In this document: in pieces, positions 9,874 through 19,497 of the stretch | Position numbering within the stretch: position 1 is the stretch's first letter | How the letters are laid out: each line of letters begins with the position of its first letter | From: Buchnera aphidicola (Uroleucon sonchi) | GTDB lineage: Bacteria; Pseudomonadota; Gammaproteobacteria; Enterobacterales; Enterobacteriaceae | Reading direction: 5' to 3' | DNA length: 64,000 nt | NCBI RefSeq assembly: GCF_011035165.1 | Contig: NZ_CP047588.1 | Coordinates: 248,001 to 312,000, forward strand | Notes under the pieces: model-generated | Told to the model about the DNA's origin: nothing | Databases searched by the model: none | The model's input: the letters and a program-made list of their open reading frames with translations, nothing else | Position numbers and translations under genes: made by a program

Positions 9874-11953
9874 TTTTTCTACTTTTTTTCGTATTCTTAA
9901 AAATTTGAAAAGTATTCAATGGCAAATACTTTCAGGCCCAATACTTATTTTAATGATTTTATCAATGATGGTTTTACCATTAGCACCTTTTGTTTTAGAT
10001 ATTTTTTTTACTTTTAATATTTCTTTATCTATTATTATTTTACTTGTATCTATGTTTACTCGTCAAACACTAGATTTTACTGCATTTCCAACTATTTTAT
10101 TATTTTCTACATTATTACGTTTAGCTTTAAATGTAGCTTCTACACGTGTTATTTTTTTAAAGGGACATGAAGGAGCTAATTCAGCAGGAAAAGTAATTGA
10201 ATCATTTGGTCATTTTTTAGTAGGTGGTAATTTTGCTATTGGAATAGTCGTATTTATAATATTAGTTATTATTAATTTCATTGTGATTACTAAAGGAGCT
10301 AGTCGTATAGCGGAAGTAGGTGCACGATTTATATTAGATGCGATGCCAGGTAAACAAATGGCAATTGATGCTGATTTAAATGCAGGTTTAATTGGTGAAG
10401 AGAAAGCAAAAAAACGCCGTATTAAAATAACACAAGAAGCTGATTTTTATGGTTCTATGGACGGTGCTAGTAAATTTGTGCGTGGAGATGCCATTGCGGG
10501 TATTTTAATCATGGTAATTAATATCTTTGGAGGATTAATTATTGGTTTAATACAACATAATATGTTATTGAGTAAAGCTATTGAAGTTTATACTTTATTA
10601 ACAATTGGTGATGGTTTAGTTGCACAAATTCCAGCTTTAGTGATTTCTACTGCAGCTGGTGTAATAGTAACGCGTGTAAGTAGTAATCAAAATGTTGGGG
10701 AACAAATGGTTAGTCAATTATTTTATAATCCTCAAGTTATTTTATTAAGCGCCATTGTTTTAGGTGTTCTTGGTTTAGTTCCTGGCATGCCTAATATTAT
10801 ATTTTTAATTTTTACAATTATCTTATTAATATTGTCTTGGTGGTTGTATGAAAAACAATATATGTTAGAAAACAATTTTTTAACCTCTAATAAAAAATAT
10901 AAATTAATACATAACTCTATTTCAGAAGCATCATGGAAAGATGTGAAATTAGAAGATCCAATTAGAATAGAAATAGGTTATAAACTAACACCAATAATTG
11001 ATATAAATAAAACAAATAATTTATTAGATAGAATTCGTGTAGTGCGTAAAAAAATTGCTCAAGAAATTGGATTTTTACCTCCATTAGTACATATTCAAAA
11101 TAATATGAATTTGTCAGGAAATATTTATCGTATATTTATTAAAGGAGTTGAAGTAGGTCAAGGTGAATGTTTTTATGATCTTCATGTAGCTATTACTTCA
11201 GGTAGAGAAACCGCATCTTTATCATTTGAAAAAATATATCAAACTGATTTTGGTTTATCTGGTTATTGGATTCACGAAAAATTCAAAAATGAAGCTCAAA
11301 AAAAAGGTTATTCTGTTGTAGAATCAAGTATGTTAATTGCGACACATTTAGATTTTTTAATTTCAAATCATATTAATGAACTATTTGGCCGTCAAGAAGC
11401 TCAACAATTATTAGATTATGTTAGTACAGAAATGCCTAAATTAACTGAAAACTTAATTCCTAATATAATTAGTTTAACTACTTTACATAGAGTGTTAAAA
11501 AATTTACTTTTAGAAAATATTCCAATTCGTGATATGAGAACTATTTTAGAAACAATATCAGAGCATGCTGATGTTCAAAAAGATCCAAATGAATTAACTA
11601 GTCTTGTTCGAATAGCACTAAGAAAAATTATTATACAAAAAGTGTTTAATACGAACAATGTGATTGAAATGATAGGATTAGATCTCAATTTAGAGCAATT
11701 ATTATTAAGTAATATTAAATCAGGTTTAAATAATATAGAACCTACTTTATCGGAAAATATACTAATAAAAACAAAAGAAGCTATAAAAAAACAAATCTTA
11801 ATAAATGCTCCTATTGTATTATTAGTCAGTCATCCTTTAAGAAATTTTTTATCACAATTTCTTAGACCAAGTTTTCCAGAATTAATAGTTTTATCTCAAT
11901 TAGAGATTACAGATGTTAAAAAAATTAAAATAACAAATATTCTTGGTTCTTAA
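9866..11953 (+). CDS. flhA: Flagellar type III export gate protein FlhA
   Basis: Large inner-membrane component of the flagellar export gate, which uses proton motive force and docks chaperone-substrate complexes. The 695 residues match the usual ~692. About eight hydrophobic segments fill residues 25-335. The FHIPEP-family signature (Phe-Ile-Leu-Asp-Ala-Met-Pro-Gly-Lys-Gln) lies around residue 155. The cytoplasmic substrate-docking domain runs from about residue 360 to the end. It starts 8 bases inside flhB in another frame. No other flagellar genes lie nearby. Its intact length argues that the export gate is still used. Confidence 0.96.
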   Translation: MINFSTFFRILKNLKSIQWQILSGPILILMILSMMVLPLAPFVLDIFFTFNISLSIIILLVSMFTRQTLDFTAFPTILLFSTLLRLALNVASTRVIFLKGHEGANSAGKVIESFGHFLVGGNFAIGIVVFIILVIINFIVITKGASRIAEVGARFILDAMPGKQMAIDADLNAGLIGEEKAKKRRIKITQEADFYGSMDGASKFVRGDAIAGILIMVINIFGGLIIGLIQHNMLLSKAIEVYTLLTIGDGLVAQIPALVISTAAGVIVTRVSSNQNVGEQMVSQLFYNPQVILLSAIVLGVLGLVPGMPNIIFLIFTIILLILSWWLYEKQYMLENNFLTSNKKYKLIHNSISEASWKDVKLEDPIRIEIGYKLTPIIDINKTNNLLDRIRVVRKKIAQEIGFLPPLVHIQNNMNLSGNIYRIFIKGVEVGQGECFYDLHVAITSGRETASLSFEKIYQTDFGLSGYWIHEKFKNEAQKKGYSVVESSMLIATHLDFLISNHINELFGRQEAQQLLDYVSTEMPKLTENLIPNIISLTTLHRVLKNLLLENIPIRDMRTILETISEHADVQKDPNELTSLVRIALRKIIIQKVFNTNNVIEMIGLDLNLEQLLLSNIKSGLNNIEPTLSENILIKTKEAIKKQILINAPIVLLVSHPLRNFLSQFLRPSFPELIVLSQLEITDVKKIKITNILGS

Positions 11954-11990
11954 TAAAATATAATTTTTATTATATTCATATTTTTTAATA

Positions 11991-12049
11991 CAGATGGTGT
12001 GGTAGTAAGTAGTGCATATTTAGTGCTACATTATTCCCTCACCTTACTG
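11991..12049. terminator. Long GC-richer hairpin between convergent flhA and argS
   Basis: The segment 11996-12043 folds into a long imperfect hairpin. The inner stem pairs GTAGTGC (12009-12015) with GTGCTAC (12023-12029) through two G-U pairs. An outer stem pairs GGTG at 11996 with CACC ending at 12043, with two mismatches and one bulge in between. A short CAG/CTG pairing extends it to 11991-12049, and TTTTATAT follows on the + side. This fits a factor-independent terminator between convergent genes. It is much richer in G and C than surrounding intergenic DNA, so a stable small RNA cannot be excluded. Confidence 0.55.
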
Positions 12050-12086
12050 TTTTATATAAATATATCAGTTAATTTTTTTTAAAATA

Positions 12087-13817
12087 TTACATTTTTTTTA
12101 CTATTTTAATTCCAAGTATATTTAATCCTTTTTTTAATGTTTTTGCTGTTAAAATAGATAATTTTAATCTACTTTTATAAGTATTGATGTTTTTTGCAAA
12201 AAGTATAGAACAATTTTCGTAAAAACTAGAAAAATTTGTTGCAAGTTGATAAAGATATTTACATAAAATATGAGGGGTTCCTTTTTCAGCAAGTAATAAT
12301 ATTATTTCTTCAAATTCTAGTATTTTTATTGCTAAAGTTATTTCAATGTCTTTTTTTAAAATAATTTGTTCTTTTAATTTATGTATAGGAATAATAGATT
12401 TTTTTATGATAGAAGAAATTCTTGTATAAGCATATTGTATATATGGAGCTGTATTTCCTTCGAAACTTAACATATCATCCCAATTAAAAATATAATTAGT
12501 ATGTCTATTTTTAGATAAATCAGAATATTTAACTGCACTAATACCAATTATAGTTGCTAATGTAAGTAATTTTTTTTTAGATAAATTTGGTTGTTTTTTT
12601 TGGATTAAATGTTTAGCTCTTTCTATAGATTCATTTAAAAGATCAGTAAGTTTAATATTATTTCCATCTCGAGTTTTAAATGGACGTTTATTTATTGATA
12701 ACATCATTCCAAATGTATGATGCTCTAACAATAAATCTTTAGGTATATAATTAGCTTTTTTTGCAATAATCCATGATTGCATTAAATGTTGACTTTGTCG
12801 AGAATCAGTATAGTATATAATACGATCAGCATGTAACACTTCATGTCTATATTTCAAACAAGCGATTTCTATAGTAGAATATAAAAATCCTGTATCTTGT
12901 TTTTGAATTACGACACCCATAGATTCACCTAATCTATTTTTAAATTCTTTTAAAAAAACAATAGTAGCACCATTTTTCTTAATAGCTATTTTTTTGCTTA
13001 TTAAATCTTCAATAATGTTAGGGAGCATTTTATTATAGACACTTTCTCCTATAGTATGAATATTTTCTAGAGTAACATTTAGTTTTTTATATATTTTGTA
13101 ATTTTCTGTCATAGTAATTGATACTAATTTTTTCCATATAGAATGACAATATATATCGCCATTTTGTAATTTTACTACATATTTTCTAGATTTTTCTGCA
13201 AATTTTTTATTAATATCATATTTTTTTTTTGCTTTACAATAATATGATTCTAATTCTTTAAGAGATAAATTATTATTTGTTAATATATCTTTTTGTTGTA
13301 AATATGCAATTAACATGCCAAATTGTGTGCCCCAATCGCCAATATGATTTGCTCTAATAACATTATGTCCTAAAAAATCTAATACTCTAGCTGTAACATC
13401 CCCAATAATTGTAGATCGTAAATGTCCAATATGCATTTCTTTTGCAATATTTGGCGAAGAATAGTCTATTACAATATTTTTTTTAACCATTCGGTTAATA
13501 CCAAGTCGAGATGAAATAAAAATTGTTTCTAATTGTTTAGCAAGCCAACGACGACTAAAAAATATATTGATAAAACCTGGCTGAGAAAAAGTGATTTTTT
13601 TATAAATATTTTTTTTTTTGATATTAAATATAATTTTTTTAGATAATTCATATGTATCTAATTTTAATATGTTAGCAATTTTAATTAAATTGTTTAGTTG
13701 ATAATGACCTAAATGTGTTTTTTTACTTAATATAATAATCGGTTTACAAAAATTTTTATAACCAATATTAATTAAAGTATTTTCAATATCTGTTTTAATA
13801 AGGTGTGTTATATTCAT
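12087..13817 (-). CDS. argS: Arginyl-tRNA synthetase
   Basis: Class I synthetase that charges tRNA-Arg. The 576 residues match the family. The N-terminal Add1-type domain (residues 1-110) is followed by the HIGH motif at residues 129-132 (His-Ile-Gly-His-Leu-Arg-Ser-Thr). The region replacing KMSKS (Lys-Arg-Pro-Phe-Lys-Thr-Arg-Asp-Gly) comes next, then the DALR anticodon-binding domain ending Gly-Ile-Lys-Ile-Val-Lys-Lys-Met, very like E. coli. The start ATG at 13817 gives Met-Asn-Ile-Thr-His-Leu, also matching. argS sits divergently upstream of the 16S rRNA gene, the arrangement known for Buchnera. Confidence 0.96.
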   Translation of the reverse strand: MNITHLIKTDIENTLINIGYKNFCKPIIILSKKTHLGHYQLNNLIKIANILKLDTYELSKKIIFNIKKKNIYKKITFSQPGFINIFFSRRWLAKQLETIFISSRLGINRMVKKNIVIDYSSPNIAKEMHIGHLRSTIIGDVTARVLDFLGHNVIRANHIGDWGTQFGMLIAYLQQKDILTNNNLSLKELESYYCKAKKKYDINKKFAEKSRKYVVKLQNGDIYCHSIWKKLVSITMTENYKIYKKLNVTLENIHTIGESVYNKMLPNIIEDLISKKIAIKKNGATIVFLKEFKNRLGESMGVVIQKQDTGFLYSTIEIACLKYRHEVLHADRIIYYTDSRQSQHLMQSWIIAKKANYIPKDLLLEHHTFGMMLSINKRPFKTRDGNNIKLTDLLNESIERAKHLIQKKQPNLSKKKLLTLATIIGISAVKYSDLSKNRHTNYIFNWDDMLSFEGNTAPYIQYAYTRISSIIKKSIIPIHKLKEQIILKKDIEITLAIKILEFEEIILLLAEKGTPHILCKYLYQLATNFSSFYENCSILFAKNINTYKSRLKLSILTAKTLKKGLNILGIKIVKKM

Positions 13818-14037
13818 TTTAAAAGCCTTGGATCATAATTTTAAATTGTATTTAAAAAAAATATCTTATTTAAAAGATAAGGTATTTTGTAATAAATATT
13901 AATTGAAATATATTATAAATATTTAATCTTATAAAATTTATAATTTCTTTATATTAATTAAATATTACTGATGTTTTCAAAGATATTATTTAATTTTATA
14001 CTAATATATAAAAATTAAAAATTTTTTTATAAAAGAG

Positions 14038-14066
14038 TTGACAATATAGTAAAAAAAATGTAACCT
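14038..14066 (+). promoter_or_regulatory. Probable 16S rRNA operon promoter
   Basis: A perfect -35 hexamer TTGACA lies at 14038-14043. Candidate -10 elements are TGTAAC at 14059-14064 (15-base spacer) and TAACCT at 14061-14066 (17-base spacer), followed by a C-containing discriminator. The position, 40 bases upstream of boxA and in the only gene-free stretch before 16S, supports a sigma-70 rRNA promoter. Which -10 is used cannot be decided by eye. Confidence 0.6.
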
Positions 14067-14104
14067 CATAGTCTAAAGTTTTATAAAATAAAAATTTTAA
14101 AAAC

Positions 14105-14113
14105 GCTCTTTAA
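14105..14113 (+). promoter_or_regulatory. boxA antitermination element of the rRNA leader
   Basis: GCTCTTTAA matches the E. coli rrn boxA core exactly. Boxes of this type bind the NusB-NusE complex and, with SuhB, allow antitermination of rRNA transcription. It lies about 40 bases after the promoter and 8 bases before the RNase III stem arm, the same arrangement as in E. coli. Confidence 0.75.
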
Positions 14114-14120
14114 AAATATA

Positions 14121-14141
14121 TTAAATAATCTGTGTGGGCAC
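14121..14141 (+). other. 5' arm of the 16S precursor RNase III processing stem
   Basis: These 21 bases are complementary to 15790-15810, with one mismatch, and would bracket the 16S rRNA in a long helix. The core TGTGTGGGCAC is also found in E. coli rrn leaders. RNase III cuts such stems to release pre-16S RNA; rnc is present in this window. Confidence 0.8.
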
Positions 14142-14215
14142 AGACAATTAAGTACAAAATTTATTTTTGTTATTTAAAATTTCTCAAAAAGTTTTCTTTT
14201 TGGGAAAAGCTTTTC

Positions 14216-15767
<1,552 letters not shown>

Positions 15768-15789
15768 AAATATATATACTTTTTTGAAA

Positions 15790-15810
15790 GTGCCCACACA
15801 AATTATTTAA
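15790..15810 (+). other. 3' arm of the 16S precursor RNase III processing stem
   Basis: Reverse complement of 14121-14141 with a single mismatch; the core is GTGCCCACACA. It lies 22 bases after the 16S 3' end and 11 bases before tRNA-Ile, as expected for an rrn spacer. Confidence 0.8.
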
Positions 15811-15821
15811 TAAAAATTAAA

Positions 15822-15898
<77 letters not shown>

Positions 15899-15912
15899 CC
15901 ATCAAAATATCT

Positions 15913-15985
15913 GGGGCTATAGCTCAGCCGGGAGAGCGCCTGCTTTGCACGCAGGAGGTCAGCGGTTCAATCCCGCTTAGCTCCA
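15913..15985 (+). tRNA. tRNA-Ala (anticodon TGC), CCA not encoded
   Basis: A 73-base cloverleaf whose acceptor stem GGGGCTA pairs with TAGCTCC. The anticodon TGC is at 15946-15948, and the G-U pair that identifies tRNA-Ala is kept near the top of the acceptor stem. The discriminator A is followed by AAAA, not CCA, so CCA must be added after transcription. Its last 19 bases overlap the 3' end of gloB on the other strand. Confidence 0.97.
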
Positions 15986-16740
15986 AAAAAATCTTTTTTA
16001 ATACGCAATTCTGTGAAAACTTCTAATCCAGTACTGAATAAATTCATACCTAAAGTTTTTTTTAAAAAACATTCATCTGTCCTAAAAAATAAATTAATTT
16101 TTTTTTCGAATATTAAATATGACGGCAAAGTAGCTTTGCCGATACTTATTTGGTGTTGCATTTTTTTAAAATACAATTGAATTTGTATATCATTCGGTAA
16201 AAAAAACATAGTAAATTGTAAATTTAATAAAGTATATTCATGTGAACAACATATAATTGTAAAATCAGGTAAAGAAGAAAGTAATTGTATAGAATTGTAC
16301 ATTTCTAAGTATTGATTTTTATAAATACTCCCACAACCACCAGAAAATATAGTATCACCACAAAAAAGATATGGATCACTATAATATGTAATATGACCTG
16401 CAGTATGACCAGGAGTAAAAAAAATAGAAAATGTTCTATTTAAAACGATAATTTTATCTCCTTCTTTTAAAATTTTATTTACATGATAATTTTTAGTTTC
16501 ATCAGGACCGAATACAGTAATTGGATAAGAATAATATTGAATAATACCTTTAACACCTAATACATGATCAAAATGGCAATGTGTTAAAAAAATAGCTATA
16601 GGATACCATTTTTTTTTATTCATTATTTTGATGACAGTTTCAGAACATCCAGGATCAATAATAATACAAAAACCATCATTATTAACTAATAACCATACAT
16701 AGTTATCAACTAATATTGGTATTTTTTTTAAAAATAACAT
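15967..16740 (-). CDS. gloB: Hydroxyacylglutathione hydrolase (glyoxalase II)
   Basis: Metallo-beta-lactamase-fold enzyme that hydrolyses S-lactoylglutathione in methylglyoxal detoxification. The dinuclear-metal motif is His54-Cys-His56-Phe-Asp58-His59, with further ligands in Pro-Gly-His-Thr (near residue 114), Cys-Gly-Asp-Thr and Cys-Cys-Ser-His-Glu. The 257 residues are slightly longer than E. coli's 251. The conserved C-terminus aligns up to Arg-Ile-Lys-Lys-Asp-Phe-Phe, then a few extra residues run into the tRNA-Ala gene, giving a 19-base antisense overlap. In E. coli, gloB is likewise near rnhA and dnaQ. The start ATG gives Met-Leu-Phe-Leu-Lys, which aligns well. Confidence 0.94.
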   Translation of the reverse strand: MLFLKKIPILVDNYVWLLVNNDGFCIIIDPGCSETVIKIMNKKKWYPIAIFLTHCHFDHVLGVKGIIQYYSYPITVFGPDETKNYHVNKILKEGDKIIVLNRTFSIFFTPGHTAGHITYYSDPYLFCGDTIFSGGCGSIYKNQYLEMYNSIQLLSSLPDFTIICCSHEYTLLNLQFTMFFLPNDIQIQLYFKKMQHQISIGKATLPSYLIFEKKINLFFRTDECFLKKTLGMNLFSTGLEVFTELRIKKDFFGAKRD

Positions 16741-16786
16741 ATTATTTTCTTATAAATTTATTTTAATAACCTAATAATAAATAATA

Positions 16787-17260
16787 TTAAAATTTACTTT
16801 TTTCGTAATAATAATCATTTATTGAAGGTTGTTTTGCTGATTTACGTGCTATTATATCACATTTTTCATTTTCTAAATGACCAATATGTGCTTTAATCCA
16901 AAGCCATTCTACTGAATGATTTTTCAAAGCATTATCAATTCTCAACCATAAATCTATATTTTTTACATTTTTTTTGTTTGTTGTTTTCCATTTTTTTTTT
17001 TTCCAAATAGGCATCCAATCAATAATGCCTTTTTTTACATATAAGCTATCAGTTATTATTTTCACAGAACAAGGAGTTTTGAGAAACTCTAATCCCGATA
17101 TTACAGCCATTAATTCCATACGATTATTTGTAGTTAAATAAAATCCTGCAGTTAGAATTTTTTCATTAAATTTATAACGTAATATTACAGCATAACCGCC
17201 CGGACCAGGATTACCCAAACAAGATCCATCTGTAAACATTTTGACTATTTTCAAAATCAT
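16787..17260 (-). CDS. rnhA: Ribonuclease HI
   Basis: Degrades the RNA strand of RNA-DNA hybrids. The 157 residues match E. coli RNase HI (155). The catalytic carboxylates are Asp11 (Phe-Thr-Asp-Gly-Ser), Glu49 (Arg-Met-Glu-Leu), Asp71 (Ile-Thr-Asp-Ser) and an Asp near residue 135 (Glu-Lys-Cys-Asp). The basic handle region is lysine-rich (around residues 84-100). rnhA and dnaQ are divergent with a 53-base gap, exactly as in E. coli. rnhB, which lay between the lpx genes and dnaE in the ancestor, is not in this window, so this may be the only RNase H. Confidence 0.96.
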   Translation of the reverse strand: MILKIVKMFTDGSCLGNPGPGGYAVILRYKFNEKILTAGFYLTTNNRMELMAVISGLEFLKTPCSVKIITDSLYVKKGIIDWMPIWKKKKWKTTNKKNVKNIDLWLRIDNALKNHSVEWLWIKAHIGHLENEKCDIIARKSAKQPSINDYYYEKSKF

Positions 17261-17313
17261 TATACTTTTCCAAAAATTATTTAATCATATTTATATATTT
17301 AAGACAAAAATTT

Positions 17314-18030
17314 ATGAACAATACAAGAATTGTTATATTAGATACAGAAACTACAGGTATAAATAAAACTAGTCTTCCTTATATTAATCATAGAATTATA
17401 GAAATTGGAGCTGTTGAAATTATTAATCGTCGTTTTACCGGAAATAACTTTCATGTTTATATTCAACCTAATAGATTAATTGAACCTGAAGCGTTAAAAG
17501 TACATGGTATTACTGATAATTTTTTAAAAGATAAACCATTTTTTAAAGATATTTTTAATGAATTTTTAAAATATATTCAACATTCTACTTTAGTCATACA
17601 TAATGCTGCATTTGATGTCGGTTTTATGAATCAAGAATTTGATATGTTAAATAAAAACATAAAAAAAATTGATAGATTATGCACTATAATTGATACATTA
17701 AAAATTGCACGTAAATTATTTCCAGGAAAAAAAAATACATTAGATGCATTATGTACAAGATATAAAATAAATAAATCTCATCGAGATTTACATAGCGCAA
17801 TAATAGATGCGTATCTTTTAGGTAAATTATATCTCTTAATGACTAACAGTCAAGAATCTATATGCTTTAATCATTCAATTGATAATTCAAAAATATATCA
17901 AAAATCAAAAAAATTTATTCGATCTAAAAATATTGTTTTAAAAACATTATATGCTAAACCAGTAGAATTAGATTCACATATCACTTATTTAGAATACATG
18001 AAAAATAATAGTTTTTGTATATGGAAATAA
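17314..18030 (+). CDS. dnaQ: DNA polymerase III epsilon subunit (3'-5' proofreading exonuclease)
   Basis: Proofreading subunit of the replicative polymerase. The DEDDh exonuclease domain is complete: Asp10 and Glu12 (Asp-Thr-Glu-Thr-Thr-Gly), Asp101 (His-Asn-Ala-Ala-Phe-Asp), His160 and Asp165. The C-terminal segment that contacts the alpha subunit is present, ending Phe-Cys-Ile-Trp-Lys much like E. coli. Length is 238 residues against 243. It is followed after 71 bases by tRNA-Asp, as in E. coli (dnaQ-aspV). Confidence 0.96.
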   Translation: MNNTRIVILDTETTGINKTSLPYINHRIIEIGAVEIINRRFTGNNFHVYIQPNRLIEPEALKVHGITDNFLKDKPFFKDIFNEFLKYIQHSTLVIHNAAFDVGFMNQEFDMLNKNIKKIDRLCTIIDTLKIARKLFPGKKNTLDALCTRYKINKSHRDLHSAIIDAYLLGKLYLLMTNSQESICFNHSIDNSKIYQKSKKFIRSKNIVLKTLYAKPVELDSHITYLEYMKNNSFCIWK

Positions 18031-18057
18031 TTTTTATTGCAAATATATAAAAGATTA

Positions 18058-18085
18058 TTGACTGATTTGTTAAAATATGTACAAT
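18058..18085 (+). promoter_or_regulatory. Promoter of tRNA-Asp
   Basis: TTGACT (18058-18063) and TACAAT (18080-18085) are separated by 16 bases, and the tRNA begins 17 bases downstream of the -10. Both hexamers differ from the sigma-70 consensus at one position. This is the best-formed promoter I could see in the window. Confidence 0.7.
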
Positions 18086-18101
18086 ATAAAGATAATAAAT
18101 A

Positions 18102-18175
18102 GGTGCGGTAGTTCAGTTGGTTAGAATACCGGCCTGTCACGCCGGGGGTCACGGGTTCGAGCCCCGTCCGCACCG
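18102..18175 (+). tRNA. tRNA-Asp (anticodon GTC), CCA not encoded
   Basis: A 74-base cloverleaf with acceptor stem GGTGCGG pairing with CCGCACC, anticodon GTC at 18136-18138 in CTGTCAC, T loop TTCGAGC and discriminator G. ATA follows instead of CCA. Synteny with E. coli dnaQ-aspV supports the identity. Confidence 0.97.
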
Positions 18176-18225
18176 ATAAAAACAATATTTTTAAAAAGTA
18201 AAGTATTTTAAGTAATTTTACGATC

Positions 18226-18810
18226 ATGTATAAAAAAATAATTTTTTCTGAATTTAATTCAGCTTTAATGACATTAAAAAAATTTTTAAAGAATAATGAA
18301 GAAATAAATAATATTCAAAAAGCAGCTCTAGTCATTTCTCAATCATTTAAGAATGGTAATAAAGTAATATCATGTGGAAATGGAGGCTCTCATTGTGATG
18401 CTATGCATTTTTCGGAAGAATTAACTAGCGTATACCGAGATAAAAGAGATGGATATCCTGCTATTTCTATATCAGATAGTAGTTATATATCTGCAGTAGG
18501 AAATGATTTTGGATATGATCAAATATTTTCACGTTATATAAAAAGTATAGGATGTACAAATGATGTATTGTTAGCTATTTCGACTTCTGGTAATTCATTA
18601 AACGTAATTAATGCAGTTAAAATAGCTACTCAAAAAAATATGAAAGTTATTTCATTAACAGGTAACAATGGAGGAGAAATTAAAAAATTATCTGATATAG
18701 CAATTTGTGTACCATATTACGGTTATGCAGATAGAATACAAGAAATGCACATTAAAATTATTCATATATTAATATTACTTATTGAAAATGAAATGAAAAA
18801 CATAAAATAA
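18226..18810 (+). CDS. gmhA: Sedoheptulose 7-phosphate isomerase (GmhA/LpcA)
   Basis: Converts sedoheptulose 7-phosphate to D-glycero-manno-heptose 7-phosphate, the first step of LPS heptose synthesis. The 194-residue SIS-domain protein closely matches E. coli (192). It has the Ser-Cys-Gly-Asn-Gly-Gly-Ser-His phosphate loop (about residues 49-56), the active-site Glu65 and a His in Gln-Glu-Met-His-Ile-Lys near residue 180. It follows tRNA-Asp by 50 bases. Since lipid A genes are missing from their ancestral places here, its present role is unclear; an alternative sugar-phosphate isomerase role is conjecture. Confidence 0.94.
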   Translation: MYKKIIFSEFNSALMTLKKFLKNNEEINNIQKAALVISQSFKNGNKVISCGNGGSHCDAMHFSEELTSVYRDKRDGYPAISISDSSYISAVGNDFGYDQIFSRYIKSIGCTNDVLLAISTSGNSLNVINAVKIATQKNMKVISLTGNNGGEIKKLSDIAICVPYYGYADRIQEMHIKIIHILILLIENEMKNIK

Positions 18811-18910
18811 AAACTATCATGAATTAATAAAAATGTTTTAATTAATTTTAATCAATTTAAATTATTTCCACTTTTTAATAAATACTATTTTATAGTTTCG
18901 GAATTTTTTT

Positions 18911-19378
18911 ATGAGTGAGAAATACATTGTCACTTGGGATATGCTTCAAATTCATACAAGAAAACTTGCTGTTCGATTGTTAAAAAAAAATAATTTTTGT
19001 AATGGTATAATTGCAGTCAGTCGGGGAGGTCTGGTGCCCTCAGCTATATTAGCACGTGAATTAGATATTCGATGTGTTGATACTGTATGTATTGTAAGCT
19101 ATCAGCATAATTGTTTAAAAGACAAAAGAAAAATAATTAAAAAAGCAAATGGTGATGGAGAAAAAATTATTGTAATAGATGATTTAGTAGATACCGGTGG
19201 TACTGCAAAAATTATTCGTAATTTATATCCTAAAGCTTACTTTGTAACAATTTTTGCAAAACCCATAGGTCGTTTATTTGTTGATGATTATATCATAGAT
19301 ATTCCTCAAAATGTATGGATTGAACAACCATGGGATATGTCAACTTCTTATATCTCTCCTATTATTTCGCAAATATAA
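18911..19378 (+). CDS. gpt: Xanthine-guanine phosphoribosyltransferase
   Basis: Purine salvage enzyme that converts xanthine or guanine plus PRPP to XMP or GMP at the inner membrane face. The 155 residues match E. coli Gpt (152). The PRPP-binding motif is Ile-Val-Ile-Asp90-Asp91-Leu-Val-Asp-Thr-Gly-Gly-Thr. An N-terminal Ser-Arg-Gly-Gly loop is at residues 37-40, and the C-terminal Trp-Ile-Glu-Gln-Pro-Trp base-binding region is intact. Together with purB this hints at dependence on salvage plus partial synthesis. Confidence 0.95.
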   Translation: MSEKYIVTWDMLQIHTRKLAVRLLKKNNFCNGIIAVSRGGLVPSAILARELDIRCVDTVCIVSYQHNCLKDKRKIIKKANGDGEKIIVIDDLVDTGGTAKIIRNLYPKAYFVTIFAKPIGRLFVDDYIIDIPQNVWIEQPWDMSTSYISPIISQI

Positions 19379-19497
19379 TCAAATTAATATCTTTAAACAT
19401 ATTATGTTTTCCAAAAGAAATTTTTATATATTTTTTAAAAAGAAAATAAAAAATTTTTTAAAAATTAATACATATTAAATTTAAAAAGGATATTTTT

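Noticed and set aside
17985-18227. Minus-strand frame across tRNA-Asp containing Arg-Thr-Gly-Leu-Glu-Pro-Val-Thr
   Set aside because: This is the familiar spurious translation of the antisense of a tRNA gene; no ribosome binding site or family.
19379-19497. Sigma-32 heat-shock promoter upstream of grpE
   Set aside because: No CCCCAT-like -10 or CTTGAA-like -35 with proper spacing was visible.
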